A stretch of DNA of 64,000 bases from Nitrospira sp. Ga0074138 (GCA_001464735.1 LNDU01000047.1:62001-126000), one strand, 5' to 3'. Positions 18,242 through 27,761 are shown, counted from the stretch's first letter. The notes: generated by a model from the sequence alone, not told the origin. Numbers and translations are program-made.

Positions 18242-18880
18242 TTACTGAACCGCTCTCCGCGCCTCAAACACTTGTGACGTAAATCGGACAAGGGGCCGCC
18301 ACTGCTCTATTGCTTCGTCCAGCAGATGCTTTAACGAGCTGGCCCTGAGCCTATTCTGATCCACACCACCGAGAAGTTTCGCCATGTGAGCGAAGTCAGA
18401 GGCAGTTCGATCAATGAACGCTTGAATTCCCACATGAGCCGAATCCTCGGGATTGAACTCTGCCTCCTGTGGCAACATTCCCTGACCTAGAACGTTTGCT
18501 AGGGCTGTGTAGTAGTAGAGTCCCACATATGCGTCGACGATTTCGGTCAAAAGTGGCCCTTGGCCCGAAGAATCTGGTTCTCTGACTTGGAGATGCGCGA
18601 GGATGGTTGTGGGCAAGGAGGCGACGACTTGAACAAGTTGCATTAACCCTTCATCCGCTGGCTTGGGCTCCACAGCGTGGCGCGTAAACCGATCCATCCA
18701 TCGGCCGGTTAGCTTCTGGAGCGCATCGGATTGGGCCCTGATTGCCTCCAAAGCTTTCGCGGTCTCTTTCTCGGAGTCCTTGGCTTTCGAGTAAAGGTAC
18801 AGAGACAACCAAATGGCAAGGACGCCTAAAACAAGCGCCATCAGTCCAACAGAGGTATTGATGACAAGTACCCAATCCAT
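18242..18880 (-). CDS. Membrane-anchored protein of unknown function
   Basis: About 212 residues. One N-terminal transmembrane helix (GLMALVLGVLAIWLSLYLY) is followed by a coiled-coil-like stretch (KDSEKETAKALEAIRAQSDA) and a helical cytosolic domain. The ATG at 18880 follows GGAGCG and is preferred to 18916. The next minus-strand gene upstream, Abi_C-like, ends 57 bases from it. A membrane anchor plus an Abi-like partner would fit a small defence unit, but no defence family is recognised in this protein itself. Confidence 0.55.
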   Translation of the reverse strand: MDWVLVINTSVGLMALVLGVLAIWLSLYLYSKAKDSEKETAKALEAIRAQSDALQKLTGRWMDRFTRHAVEPKPADEGLMQLVQVVASLPTTILAHLQVREPDSSGQGPLLTEIVDAYVGLYYYTALANVLGQGMLPQEAEFNPEDSAHVGIQAFIDRTASDFAHMAKLLGGVDQNRLRASSLKHLLDEAIEQWRPLVRFTSQVFEARRAVQ

Positions 18881-18937
18881 CGATGACGCTCCATGTATAG
18901 GCGATGTTGTTGGCATCTAACGATTGCGGCTCGCTTC

Positions 18938-19684
18938 TTAAAAAAACTGTAACAGCAAGCGTATCTGCGTGTTCACCAAATCACGAATATAACTGGCCAG
19001 CCAGTGACCAGCCTCGCCTCCGAAGTGTGCCTCGCTGAACCGATTTCGCGCGCGGTCTACCGCGTGTGTTACATGATTGATCAAGTTGAGCACTTCATCG
19101 GGATAGTCCTTGATAGTCGCGCGCAAATACTCGCGAATCCACTTCGACAGTGCCACAATCTCCGTTAGATTCGTGTCGGGTGATTTCTCAGCTACGAATG
19201 CCTTAAAGAAGCCCTCCAGGCAGGTATACCCGAGTGTCACGGCTCGCTCATATTGTCTTGAATCAATGGCGGCATCGATGTCCCGGAGAAAGGCGTTCAG
19301 TCGGTCCGAATTCCATGCTGGGGTCGGAATGACAGCGGTAGGGAAACTCCCGCCTGAGAGGACCCCACGGACCTCGGCCGCCACCTCAGGCTTGAAGCGT
19401 TCGATTTCGTCGACAATGCTGCTGATCAGGCTGGCCCGGCTTGACGATTCCAGCTCCCGCAGGAGGTTGTAGAAGAAGTCTTTGCGACTTGTCGGCTTGC
19501 CTGCTGTGTGCAAGGACTCCATGTACTGAGCGTAACTCGGAAAGTAAGAATCAAGCTCACGCACCTTATCCAGAAAGCGTGGTCCTGAAAAGTAGCACTC
19601 GTCTCCCTGGTTGTTGATGACGCTAAAGATCCGGTTCCAGACCTGAACCCAATCACGCACTCCAGTCGTTGCCATGACTTTCAA
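18938..19684 (-). CDS. Abi_C-like (abortive-infection C-terminal domain) protein
   Basis: 248 residues. The C-terminal third has the Abi_C pattern: a helix with YPDEVLNLINHVTHAVDRARN followed by FSEAHFGGEAGHWLASYIRD and a final hydrophobic helix. The N-terminal part is helical and unrecognised. Abi_C domains occur in phage-defence and HEPN-related proteins. It is probably cotranscribed with the membrane protein at 18242. Assignment rests on the short (R-N-R-x5-H-F-G) pattern and is tentative. Confidence 0.5.
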   Translation of the reverse strand: MKVMATTGVRDWVQVWNRIFSVINNQGDECYFSGPRFLDKVRELDSYFPSYAQYMESLHTAGKPTSRKDFFYNLLRELESSSRASLISSIVDEIERFKPEVAAEVRGVLSGGSFPTAVIPTPAWNSDRLNAFLRDIDAAIDSRQYERAVTLGYTCLEGFFKAFVAEKSPDTNLTEIVALSKWIREYLRATIKDYPDEVLNLINHVTHAVDRARNRFSEAHFGGEAGHWLASYIRDLVNTQIRLLLQFF

Positions 19685-19894
19685 CTTGGCCGCCTAAGCT
19701 TATTGAGTATACCGACCGGCATGGTACGCAGTTACGCCACACCAACCCTCGCGCATTTTCCGCTGGCCCAGCAATTCCGTCAAGGCCCAGCTAGAACAAG
19801 TGCCAATTAACCAGCTCCACCCGTTTGACTCATCTTTAATCGTTTGTTACTCTCCGCGCGAGTGAGGCCAGTTTCGCAACGAGAGCGCAATTTC

Positions 19895-20785
19895 ATGAAC
19901 ATTGCAGATTATCTGGAACTCAAGCGCATCGAGGTCGATCGGTTTCTCGACTTCGTGGCCCCGCCGGCCGCGGTGCCGCCGACGACGCTACATGAGAGTC
20001 TGCGCTACAGTCTGATGGCGGGCGGGAAGCGAGTGCGGCCGATTCTGACAATTGCGGCAGCGGAAGCATTGGGGCAGACCCCACCTGGTCTCATGGCAGT
20101 CGCCTGCTCACTGGAGCTGATCCATACCTATTCGCTGATCCACGACGATCTGCCCTCGATGGACAACGACGACTTTCGCCGGGGAAAACCGACGAACCAT
20201 AAAGTGTATGGCGAGGCGATGGCGATCCTCGCCGGCGACGCGCTGCTCACGATGGCCTTCGACCTGGTCAGTAGGCCGGATCTCATGAAGGGCTGCGATC
20301 CGGTGCGGCAAGTCCGCATCATTCAAGAATTGGCTTTTGGCTCCGGCAATATGGGCATGGTGGGTGGCCAGGTGTTCGACATCCAGGCTGAGAACAAGGA
20401 CATCGACCTCCCGACCCTTCAGAATATTCATAAGCACAAGACCGGTATGCTCATTCGCGCGGCAGTCCGCATGGGCGCAATTGCCGCTGGAGCAAACGAT
20501 CGCCAGCTTGACGATATGACCGGCTATGCCGAGGACATTGGCCTGGCCTTTCAAATCGCCGATGACGTGCTGAACGTGACCGGGACCAGGGAAGAGCTGG
20601 GGAAGAATCCCAACACAGATGCTGAGCGCGGAAAGAAAACCTACCCGACGTTCTACGGTGTGGATGGTGCCAAGAAGCTGGCAGACGACTGTGTGACCCG
20701 CGCCATTAACCGCCTGTCATCGTTTGGGCCTTCCGCCGATCCCCTGCGCGAAATCGCGCGGTATATCACAAGCCGCAAGAACTGA
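19895..20785 (+). CDS. ispA: Polyprenyl (farnesyl/geranylgeranyl) diphosphate synthase
   Basis: 296 residues. GGKRVRP, the first Asp-rich motif LIHDDLPSMDNDDFRRGKPT and the second (FQIADDVLNVTG, with Asn in place of the last Asp) are typical of short-chain trans-prenyl synthases, which condense isopentenyl diphosphate with allylic primers. Residues just before the first motif (ELIHTYS) fit a C15-type product. The frame extends upstream, but MNIADYLELK at 19895 is the normal family start. It precedes a CruF-like gene, matching a supply role for carotenoids. Product length is inferred. Confidence 0.88.
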   Translation: MNIADYLELKRIEVDRFLDFVAPPAAVPPTTLHESLRYSLMAGGKRVRPILTIAAAEALGQTPPGLMAVACSLELIHTYSLIHDDLPSMDNDDFRRGKPTNHKVYGEAMAILAGDALLTMAFDLVSRPDLMKGCDPVRQVRIIQELAFGSGNMGMVGGQVFDIQAENKDIDLPTLQNIHKHKTGMLIRAAVRMGAIAAGANDRQLDDMTGYAEDIGLAFQIADDVLNVTGTREELGKNPNTDAERGKKTYPTFYGVDGAKKLADDCVTRAINRLSSFGPSADPLREIARYITSRKN

Positions 20786-20880
20786 GGCTTCCTGCTGACA
20801 GGTCTTGCAAAATCATGACGCCTGTTCGCTTGTCGGCACCGCTATTGCTGCCCCATTAAGAACTCACAGCCTAAAACTTG

Positions 20881-21687
20881 ATGGAAGTCTTTGACCTCTT
20901 TATTAAGACGATTGTCCTTCGCCCCTATGTCTTTCTTTTTCTGGCCGCATTTCTTTTCTCCGCGATCAAACTGATCGGCTGGCCACGGACCTGGCGCTTC
21001 TGGCTCATCAGCTGGATCACGGCGTTCGTCTGTGAGTTCTCCTCCACACGAACGGGCATTCCCTTCGGCTGGTACTTCTACAATGGTTCGACGGTCGGCC
21101 AGGAACTCTACTTTTTCGACGTGCCGTTCATGGATTCCATTTCGTTCAGTTTCCTCCTGTTTGCGTCCTATTGCGTCGCACTCGGGCTGCTGCTGCCGCT
21201 CACATCATTGCCAACACATGCCCGCGTTCCTCTACGGCAATTGACCTTCAATCTGAGTGCGCGTACCAGTTGGGGGGTCTATGCCCTCACCGCGTACCTC
21301 TTCGCCTTTATCGATATGGTGATTGATCCGGTCGCCCTACGCGGCGACCGCTGGTTCTTGGGTAAAATCTACTACTACCCGGACCCGGGCTGGCACTTCG
21401 GTGTTCCCGTGGCCAACTACATCGGCTGGGCTGTAGTGGGACTGATTTCGCTGACTATCTATTTCCCGCTGGACCGACGCCTTCCTCCTCTCTCGCCACC
21501 CCAGTTACTCACCCAGCGGCTATTGCTTGGAGTCGGGCTGTATTATGGAGTCTTGGCCTTCAATCTTGGCATGACGTTTTGGATCGGAGAGTCATTCATG
21601 GGCCTGATCGGCCTGCTCATGCATCTCCCCATCCTCGTCCTTCTAGTTGCCCGCCTTTCTCTCGTTCAGCGATACCACCCCACCTAA
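20881..21687 (+). CDS. CruF-like carotenoid biosynthesis membrane protein
   Basis: 268 residues from the ATG at 20881. About seven hydrophobic helices; conserved segments include EFSSTRTGIPFGWYFYN, FDVPFMDSISFSFLLF and DMVIDPVALRGDRWFLG, the signature of the DUF422/CruF family, which hydrates carotenoid ends (gamma-carotene 1',2'-hydratase, bisanhydrobacterioruberin hydratase). It follows the prenyl synthase gene, so the pair probably serves carotenoid synthesis. Exact reaction inferred from family. Confidence 0.8.
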   Translation: MEVFDLFIKTIVLRPYVFLFLAAFLFSAIKLIGWPRTWRFWLISWITAFVCEFSSTRTGIPFGWYFYNGSTVGQELYFFDVPFMDSISFSFLLFASYCVALGLLLPLTSLPTHARVPLRQLTFNLSARTSWGVYALTAYLFAFIDMVIDPVALRGDRWFLGKIYYYPDPGWHFGVPVANYIGWAVVGLISLTIYFPLDRRLPPLSPPQLLTQRLLLGVGLYYGVLAFNLGMTFWIGESFMGLIGLLMHLPILVLLVARLSLVQRYHPT

Positions 21688-21825
21688 CAGTACGGTGGCA
21701 TTCACGCTGAAGAATTTGTATAGTGAGGCAAAGTCTGCTGTGGCCATGTAGAGAAGAGACGGTGGTGCAATCCTGAACTGCCGCGAGAGCCCCCTACTCG
21801 ACCCATACGCTCAAGAGACTTCGTT

Positions 21826-22170
21826 ATGGCGAAGCATTACAACTTCATCACCGTCGGCGTGGTCCTACTCACATCCTTGTGGCTCTCCCCCGTGGCTTCG
21901 GCCAAGGGCCCGGAACTCCTGCACGTGCTCGGCATTGTGACCTTGATCGATGCGAAACATCTTGAAGTGAAAACCACCAAAGGGCCGATTGTGTCGGTCC
22001 TGCTCACCAAGCAGGTGAAATACAAGAACAAAAGTAACCCCACGTCGAACGATCCGCCCACGGTGGGAGACCGGGTCATCATCGAGGCGACCAAAGACGA
22101 CAAGACCAAGAAGTTATCAGCAACAGTGGTACATTATTCACCCAACAAAACCCCTTCACCGCCGCGGTAA
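21826..22170 (+). CDS. Small exported protein with OB/DUF5666-like domain
   Basis: 114 residues with a signal peptide (to SPVASA) and a compact beta-rich domain (VLGIVTLIDAKHLEVKTTKG; VGDRVIIEATKDDKTKKL) of the type seen in small periplasmic OB-fold-like proteins. A metal role is possible for such proteins, but nothing here proves it. Confidence 0.6.
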   Translation: MAKHYNFITVGVVLLTSLWLSPVASAKGPELLHVLGIVTLIDAKHLEVKTTKGPIVSVLLTKQVKYKNKSNPTSNDPPTVGDRVIIEATKDDKTKKLSATVVHYSPNKTPSPPR

Positions 22171-22242
22171 TCGATGCCGATGATTCGTTTTGAGAGAACT
22201 GTCCACGAATCACCGTTCCATGGAGGAATACGTTATGCGCTC

Positions 22243-22632
22243 ATGCGCATTCTCATCACAGGAATCGCGGTCTTCCTGGCGATCTCGATCGTCCCCGGCC
22301 TGGAAGCAGACAGCCTGACGGCCGGCATTGCCGCCGTGCTGATTCTGACGTTCTTGAATGTGATCCTGCGGCCTATTCTCTTTCTGCTCGCTTTGCCATT
22401 GATCGTGTTTACACTAGGCCTCTTTCTCATAGTCTTGAACGCCTTGTTGCTGGGCTTGACCGCGTTCCTGGTCAAGGGGTTTACTGTCTCAGGGTTCTGG
22501 CCTGCTGTCGGTGGGGCACTCATCATCAGCTTGGTCACCACCATCCTCAACAGTTGGACCGTCGACCGTCGTCCTCTCGCAGAGGTCCCCGACGAACCGC
22601 GACGCCCTCCCAAAGTTATTAATCCGGATTGA
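22243..22632 (+). CDS. Phage-holin-family (four-helix) membrane protein
   Basis: About 129 residues with four hydrophobic helices and the motif LNVILRPILFLLALPL, typical of the PF04020 mycobacterial-phage-holin-like family common on bacterial chromosomes. MRILITGIAVFLAI at 22243 is the normal family start; the frame upstream is not native. Such proteins are generally cellular, not phage; there are no other phage genes here. C-terminus is hydrophilic (PDEPRRPPKV). Confidence 0.75.
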   Translation: MRILITGIAVFLAISIVPGLEADSLTAGIAAVLILTFLNVILRPILFLLALPLIVFTLGLFLIVLNALLLGLTAFLVKGFTVSGFWPAVGGALIISLVTTILNSWTVDRRPLAEVPDEPRRPPKVINPD

Positions 22633-22752
22633 TCCCCGAAGACATTACGTTCAAACGGAACTACTAGCCGGACGCGGTGTTTTGCTTTCCACAGTCGCGG
22701 CACGCCCAGCCGAATCACCGGCGTGCCACGTGCGTGGGACAGAAGCAGCTCG

Positions 22753-22935
22753 TCACAACCCGTTCACACTCTTTTGACGATCAAGCATCCAATCGGCCCG
22801 TTTTTCATAGGCCATCCCCTCGTGGGAATTCCCCTCACGACTCGCTCTACCTATGTGATACATGAACATCAGCAGCATCATGATCGCCATGTTCAACGAC
22901 ACCCAGATGGTTATCATCGCCATATCTCCAAACAT
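22753..22935 (-). CDS. Possible small membrane protein
   Basis: 60 residues, one Met-rich hydrophobic helix (WVSLNMAIMMLLMFMYHIG) followed by a charged tail. AAGGAT lies 4 bases before the ATG. Small size and lack of a known family make this uncertain. Confidence 0.4.
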   Translation of the reverse strand: MFGDMAMITIWVSLNMAIMMLLMFMYHIGRASREGNSHEGMAYEKRADWMLDRQKSVNGL

Positions 22936-23490
22936 ATTATCCTTCCCTTTCTTTTTCTTTATATTGCCGCAAATGGTTGCATACCTCTAAGATTCGGTGG
23001 CGCCGCCGATCTTATGACTGTCGCTACGTAGGCATGCAGCAACTTGCGTGCCTGTAACCCTGTCGTCCGTTGTTGGCGATTACCTGATCGTAAGTGTGGG
23101 AAAAATCTGAACGGCGCCGATCGGGAGCATTCAATCAGCATTGGGATGATGCACTCGGATCGAGGGGAGTGGATCTGATAGCTACAACCGCCGTATCAGT
23201 TTCGATACGAATGGAGATCTCTCGTAGACTCTTAATCAATACCTAATCCTGTTTCATGATAGAACAAGCGAGTGATGCGTGGTTTTCCGCGTAGGTCATG
23301 GCCTTCATGTCTACACTCTGCCACACAATTACTATTCCTACTTGTCTGCGAACATGACATCTCGCCTATCCAACTTGTTTGATATTGAAGATGATCTTGA
23401 CCGGTTGCTTTGGAAACGTGCCCTCCCGTGATGAGGCACACCCCTTGCTCCAGTGAACCCTGTCACACTTTTTAGCAGAAGGAGGGTTAC
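22936..23490. other. Intergenic stretch upstream of the metalloprotease
   Basis: About 550 bases with only short out-of-context frames. A good ribosome-binding site (AAGGAGG) precedes the protease start. I see no RNA gene or terminator. Confidence 0.5.
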
Positions 23491-25053
23491 ATGGAGCCAC
23501 CTTGGGCCATTCGACAGTCACCAAGAGGTCGTACAACACATCGTCTCTCGTTCGCTCGTTCACGCACGATGGCCACATGCCTGTGCATCGCAGCACTCGG
23601 CGCACCCACTGCCGGAATCTGCGCATCGACGCCTTCGCCGGTCCCGCTCTTCGTTGAAACCCCGAACGATATCCCCCCGGCGATTGCCCAGGCATTTTCC
23701 TCACCTGAGATGTCCAAACAATGGGTACGTCGTCACCACTCTATGGGGCTCAATCCCGCTGCATTGGAGGCCATGAAACTCGCCCGAAAAGATTCGAAAC
23801 AGGATATCTCACTGGACCTCTTCGATGCCGGCACACGGACGCTAGAGCTCGATGAACCAGAAATACATCGCAATAAGGCAAAGGTTTGGCGCGGGCGGGT
23901 GCGAGGTGAACAGGACAGCGACGTCACCTTAGCCGTACGCGGCACCAAGATGGTCGGAACGATTACCTCGGGTCAGCGTCTCTACAAAATCGAGCCGGCC
24001 GAGAACAACCGCCATCGTCTTGTCGAAATTGACGAAGACGCCATGCGGCCGGATCACCACCCACTCGTGGTGCCCGATGATGGCACTCCCGCAGAACCTC
24101 CCGCCCCAGAACCCAACCTCCAGCAGCCTGATGCCCGTTCGGCTGCCGCGACCGACGCCGTGACCACCACAGCAGCGCCGACGCACACTGTCGTCGACCT
24201 GTTGGTCGTCTACACCTCCACGGCACGAACCAAGCAGGGTGGCCAGTCTGCTATGAATGCACTGATTACATTAGGCGTCGATTTGGCCAATCAAGCCTAC
24301 AAGAACAGCCAAATCGCCATGCAGCTCCGGCTGGTCCGCGCCGCCGAGGTGGCCTATGCCGAAACGGGCAATATGAACACCGATCTTACCCGTTTGCGGA
24401 GCACAAACGATGGCTTCATGGATACGGTTCATCAACTGCGGAACCAATATAAGGCCGACCTGGTCGCGTTGATCGTCGACAACGGTGGGCCTTATTGCGG
24501 CATCGCCTATGTCATGGCCAATGGACCAAGAGCCAGCTTCGCCAGTTATGCATTCAGCGTGACAGATCGCGATTGTGTATCGAATAACACTCTCACCCAT
24601 GAACTGGGGCACAATATGGGCGATGCACATGATCGCGCAAGCGGCGGCAGCGGCGTCTTTCCCTATTCCTATGGGTATCGCGACCCCGTCGGAAAATTCC
24701 GGACCATCATGGCCTACGCCTGCCCCAATGTGTCCTGTCCACGTGTGAAGTATTTCTCAAACCCGAAGATCTTGATCAACGGTCGACCAGCCGGAATTGA
24801 TCACAGGGTCAACCCTTCAAATTCCGCCGACAATGCCCGTTCCATGAACGAGGTCCGGAACGTCATTGCCGCCTGGCGCACCGGAGCCACAACCGCCGCC
24901 ACAGCCCCCGACGGCTTGAAAGATTCCCGTGCAAAGTCGCGCGAAGACTCTCGCGATGATTCGGATGAGGATTCGGATAGCGACTCGGATGATGACTCAG
25001 AGGATAAATCAGGTAACGATTCTCGGGGAAAGTCTCGTAGAACTATTCCTTAA
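23491..25053 (+). CDS. Secreted reprolysin-like zinc metalloprotease
   Basis: 520 residues. A long N-terminal signal segment is followed by a propeptide (about 55-190; LFDAGTRTLELDEPEIHRN and VGTITSGQRLYKIEP), then a metzincin catalytic domain beginning THTVVDLLVVYT. The zinc site is HELGHNMGDAHD, a full HExxHxxGxxHD, followed by IMAYAC as Met-turn. Cys pairs in the catalytic domain would form disulphides. The last 50 residues are an unusual Ser/Asp/Lys/Arg low-complexity tail. The family cleaves proteins outside the cell. The neighbouring gene encodes a copy of the propeptide part. Confidence 0.85.
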   Translation: MEPPWAIRQSPRGRTTHRLSFARSRTMATCLCIAALGAPTAGICASTPSPVPLFVETPNDIPPAIAQAFSSPEMSKQWVRRHHSMGLNPAALEAMKLARKDSKQDISLDLFDAGTRTLELDEPEIHRNKAKVWRGRVRGEQDSDVTLAVRGTKMVGTITSGQRLYKIEPAENNRHRLVEIDEDAMRPDHHPLVVPDDGTPAEPPAPEPNLQQPDARSAAATDAVTTTAAPTHTVVDLLVVYTSTARTKQGGQSAMNALITLGVDLANQAYKNSQIAMQLRLVRAAEVAYAETGNMNTDLTRLRSTNDGFMDTVHQLRNQYKADLVALIVDNGGPYCGIAYVMANGPRASFASYAFSVTDRDCVSNNTLTHELGHNMGDAHDRASGGSGVFPYSYGYRDPVGKFRTIMAYACPNVSCPRVKYFSNPKILINGRPAGIDHRVNPSNSADNARSMNEVRNVIAAWRTGATTAATAPDGLKDSRAKSREDSRDDSDEDSDSDSDDDSEDKSGNDSRGKSRRTIP

Positions 25054-25137
25054 CCGTTACGACAGAGGGAGGCCCGGCTTCCGGTCCTCCCTGTCATGAT
25101 CGCGTCGAGATGTCACATTTGATAGAATGAGCGGCTT

Positions 25138-25656
25138 GTGAGGCGAGCCCGGAATGACGATTCTGTGATTCACCGATTCAGTTATGTTCTCCTTGCTGTA
25201 GTCGTGGGGGTCATTATTGGCCAGCTTGCGTGGGCTGATGGACCACCGACACCAAAAGGCTTGTGGCACTCCGTCCTGACTTCCCCCTCCCCTGGCCAAC
25301 CACCGATGCCACGAAAGCCGTGGATGCTTCGCGAACGAGAGATCACACTCGACGACCCACTCCTCCAGATCCTAAAGGATGCAGGAGCCAGACCGCTTCC
25401 TAGAATCACCATTGAGCTCTTCGACAATACCAACCCTGAACTGGACGTCAGCTCCACGGTCTCCCGTATCAACAACACCGCCGTCATTCGCGGGACCTTC
25501 AAGCCTCCTGTACAAGGCGACTTCACCTTCGTAATCACCGGCAATCTGCTGATCGGAACTATCCAGATAGGCGACCGGATCTATAAAACCGACCACATCG
25601 CTAATGGGCGGTTGCGACTGGTCGAGCTCGACCCCGACAAAATGCCGAGGGATTAA
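25138..25656 (+). CDS. Exported protein similar to the metalloprotease propeptide
   Basis: 172 residues with a signal peptide (to LAWA) and a domain whose pattern matches the propeptide of the preceding protease: ITIELFDNTNPELDV against DISLDLFDAGTRTLEL, then GTIQIGDRIYKTDHI against GTITSGQRLYKIEP, and RLRLVELDPDKMP against RHRLVEIDEDAMRP. There is no catalytic domain. It starts at a GTG, 84 bases after the protease stop. It could act as a separate inhibitor or chaperone, or be a truncated duplicate. Homology is seen directly; function is inference. Confidence 0.65.
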   Translation: MRRARNDDSVIHRFSYVLLAVVVGVIIGQLAWADGPPTPKGLWHSVLTSPSPGQPPMPRKPWMLREREITLDDPLLQILKDAGARPLPRITIELFDNTNPELDVSSTVSRINNTAVIRGTFKPPVQGDFTFVITGNLLIGTIQIGDRIYKTDHIANGRLRLVELDPDKMPRD

Positions 25657-25695
25657 TCGTCAGTTTGCCCACGTTCATGGAGAGAGTAGCTATTC

Positions 25696-27564
25696 ATGAA
25701 CGTTCCCGCTACAATGCCGCGGTTCAAAGTTGAACGTATGACTACCGCAACTGCTCAAACCAAACCGGCCCCGGAAACGCTTCTTCAGCGGACGTTGAAT
25801 GCCGCGTTGAACGATATCGGCACGGATGCCGCGTTGGCGGCCATCTTCCACCAAGAAAATGGCCCGCTTGTTGAGCATGCGTCGCGCGGATTCACACCGA
25901 GAGATGTCCAAGCCATTCTCCGCACACTCTCGACACAACGTGCCGCGGCCTTGACTCCGACGACCCAAGATCCTGACGGTGGGCGCGCCATCCGCCTGCG
26001 AGTGATCACCCCCGGGGCGAAATCCCTGCTGATCATTCCGCTTCGCCATATCAATACCGTGTATGGATGCCTGGTCATCGGACGGAAGGAGAACGCCGCG
26101 TTCTCCAAAAAGGACAAATCTCAGCTGGAGCAGATGTGCGACGGCATGACCAAGACACTGGACCGCGAAGGACTCTTCAACACCAACGTGGTGTTGAGTC
26201 GTTCCTACGTCACCCAGGAGCCGAGTCCACCGCAGCAAACCGGAGCGGACTTGTTTCCGCCGATGGCCAAGCATTTTTCACCAGAACTCCAAGAAAAGAT
26301 CGAGGCGGTGCTGACCGACGCTCATGAATATGTGGCCTATGATCGGGCCTGGGCATGCTACTACGATCCGCTGGCGGGCAATGTCGAGGTATTGGGAGCT
26401 GTCGGCGATGTGAAACTCGACCCCAAAGATGCCAAGAAAGATTTAAAACCCGGTCAACGCTTGACGCTCGACAGTTCGGCGGCGGGATGGGCCGTCCGCC
26501 ATCGTAAGCCTCGCGTGGATCATGACCTGGCGTCCACCCAAGGTCGCTTTCTTGATCACAAACATCTCTTTAAGGACAGGTTTCAGTCGTCGCTTGTCAT
26601 CCCCTTCTTCGTCAAAGGTCAGGTCGGCGGGACGTTTACGCTGGGATCAAAGGATCCACAACGGTATCAGACAACCGATGCTCGCACGCTGGAGCCCATC
26701 ATTCTCAAACTCGCGGAGCTCTTACAGGCACCGGCACCGCAGGCTGCCGCACCTTCTCCGACGACGGAACTCGACGGAACCGCGAGCCCACGGCCACCCA
26801 TAGCCGCCCCGTCTGAGCCGATCATTCGAAAACAAGAACGTCAGGCCGCGATCGGCGAGTTCAGCGCATTCCTAGCGACGGAAATTCGCGAGCCGCTCGC
26901 GTCCATTCGCTCGCAACTTGAAGAAGTGACTGGTGAAGGGATCCTCGACTTCGACCCTCAGACACGAGTTGAGAATGCCATGCGCGACTTGATCCGGATT
27001 GAGGCGATCCTCAATGAGATTCTCGACTTCGCCAAGCCGCTCGAACTGAATCGCCATCTCTGCCGCATTCCGGAGGTACTCGAAAGCGCTCTCGTGGTGG
27101 TCGGAACCGACCTGGAAGCGACCCGTATTCAGGTTACCAAAGACTACGCCAACATCATTGCGCCGGTGCGCGGCGATGAAGCCAAGCTCCAACAGACGTT
27201 CTTAAGCATTTTCCGGAACGCGTGTGAGGCCATGTCTCCCGGCGGCCACCTGCATATCCAGGTCTCACAACATCGTGCCGGACGAGGGTTTGAAGTTCAG
27301 ATCCTCATCAAGAACGACGGGGTTCCGATTCCCGCTGAAATCGTCGATAAAGTCTTCGAGCCATTTTTCACCACGAAAAGCTCAGGCATTGGCCTCGGTC
27401 TGCCCAGCGTTAAGAAAATCATCGAAGAACACGGTGGGTCCATTGCAATCGGGAGCGCCACCGGCGAGGGCACGACCGTCACCATCCGTCTACCTGGCGT
27501 CAGCCGAGGACCAGCATTTCGGCACCGTGGGCGTGGACGCCGTCCCCCTCGTCGACCGAGCTGA
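25696..27564 (+). CDS. GAF-domain histidine-kinase-like sensor lacking the phospho-acceptor His
   Basis: 622 residues. Two GAF-type regions (about 20-165 and 190-345; LVIPFFVKGQVGGTFTLGSK in the second) are followed by a HisKA-like dimerisation helix and an HATPase domain with N-box NACEAM, a G1-like NDGVPIP, FFTTKSSGIGLGLPS and a C-terminal GEGTTVTIRLP. In the H-box one expects H-E-(I/L)-R-x-P-L; here it is FLATEIREPLASI, with Thr in place of His. It may therefore bind ATP and signal without autophosphorylating, or act in a heterodimer. No response regulator adjoins it. No membrane segment, so cytosolic. Confidence 0.8.
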   Translation: MNVPATMPRFKVERMTTATAQTKPAPETLLQRTLNAALNDIGTDAALAAIFHQENGPLVEHASRGFTPRDVQAILRTLSTQRAAALTPTTQDPDGGRAIRLRVITPGAKSLLIIPLRHINTVYGCLVIGRKENAAFSKKDKSQLEQMCDGMTKTLDREGLFNTNVVLSRSYVTQEPSPPQQTGADLFPPMAKHFSPELQEKIEAVLTDAHEYVAYDRAWACYYDPLAGNVEVLGAVGDVKLDPKDAKKDLKPGQRLTLDSSAAGWAVRHRKPRVDHDLASTQGRFLDHKHLFKDRFQSSLVIPFFVKGQVGGTFTLGSKDPQRYQTTDARTLEPIILKLAELLQAPAPQAAAPSPTTELDGTASPRPPIAAPSEPIIRKQERQAAIGEFSAFLATEIREPLASIRSQLEEVTGEGILDFDPQTRVENAMRDLIRIEAILNEILDFAKPLELNRHLCRIPEVLESALVVVGTDLEATRIQVTKDYANIIAPVRGDEAKLQQTFLSIFRNACEAMSPGGHLHIQVSQHRAGRGFEVQILIKNDGVPIPAEIVDKVFEPFFTTKSSGIGLGLPSVKKIIEEHGGSIAIGSATGEGTTVTIRLPGVSRGPAFRHRGRGRRPPRRPS

Positions 27565-27761
27565 TACGTCCGTCCTTTTCTCACTCTCACCACCCACGGC
27601 TCAGCACACCAGGATGGGATTCGAGAGACACTGTCCGTCAAGTCTCGCCCGTTTGACAGAATGACCCTCCATCGCTATGATTCACCCCTCAGATAGAGTC
27701 ATCCGAATTGAATGCGTTGAATGATGTTTATCCATTGTCATAGCTCAAAGGGAGAATGGGT

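Noticed and set aside
22243..22632. Phage-holin-like protein as sign of a prophage
   Set aside because: The PF04020-type family is common on chromosomes, and no other phage genes are present.
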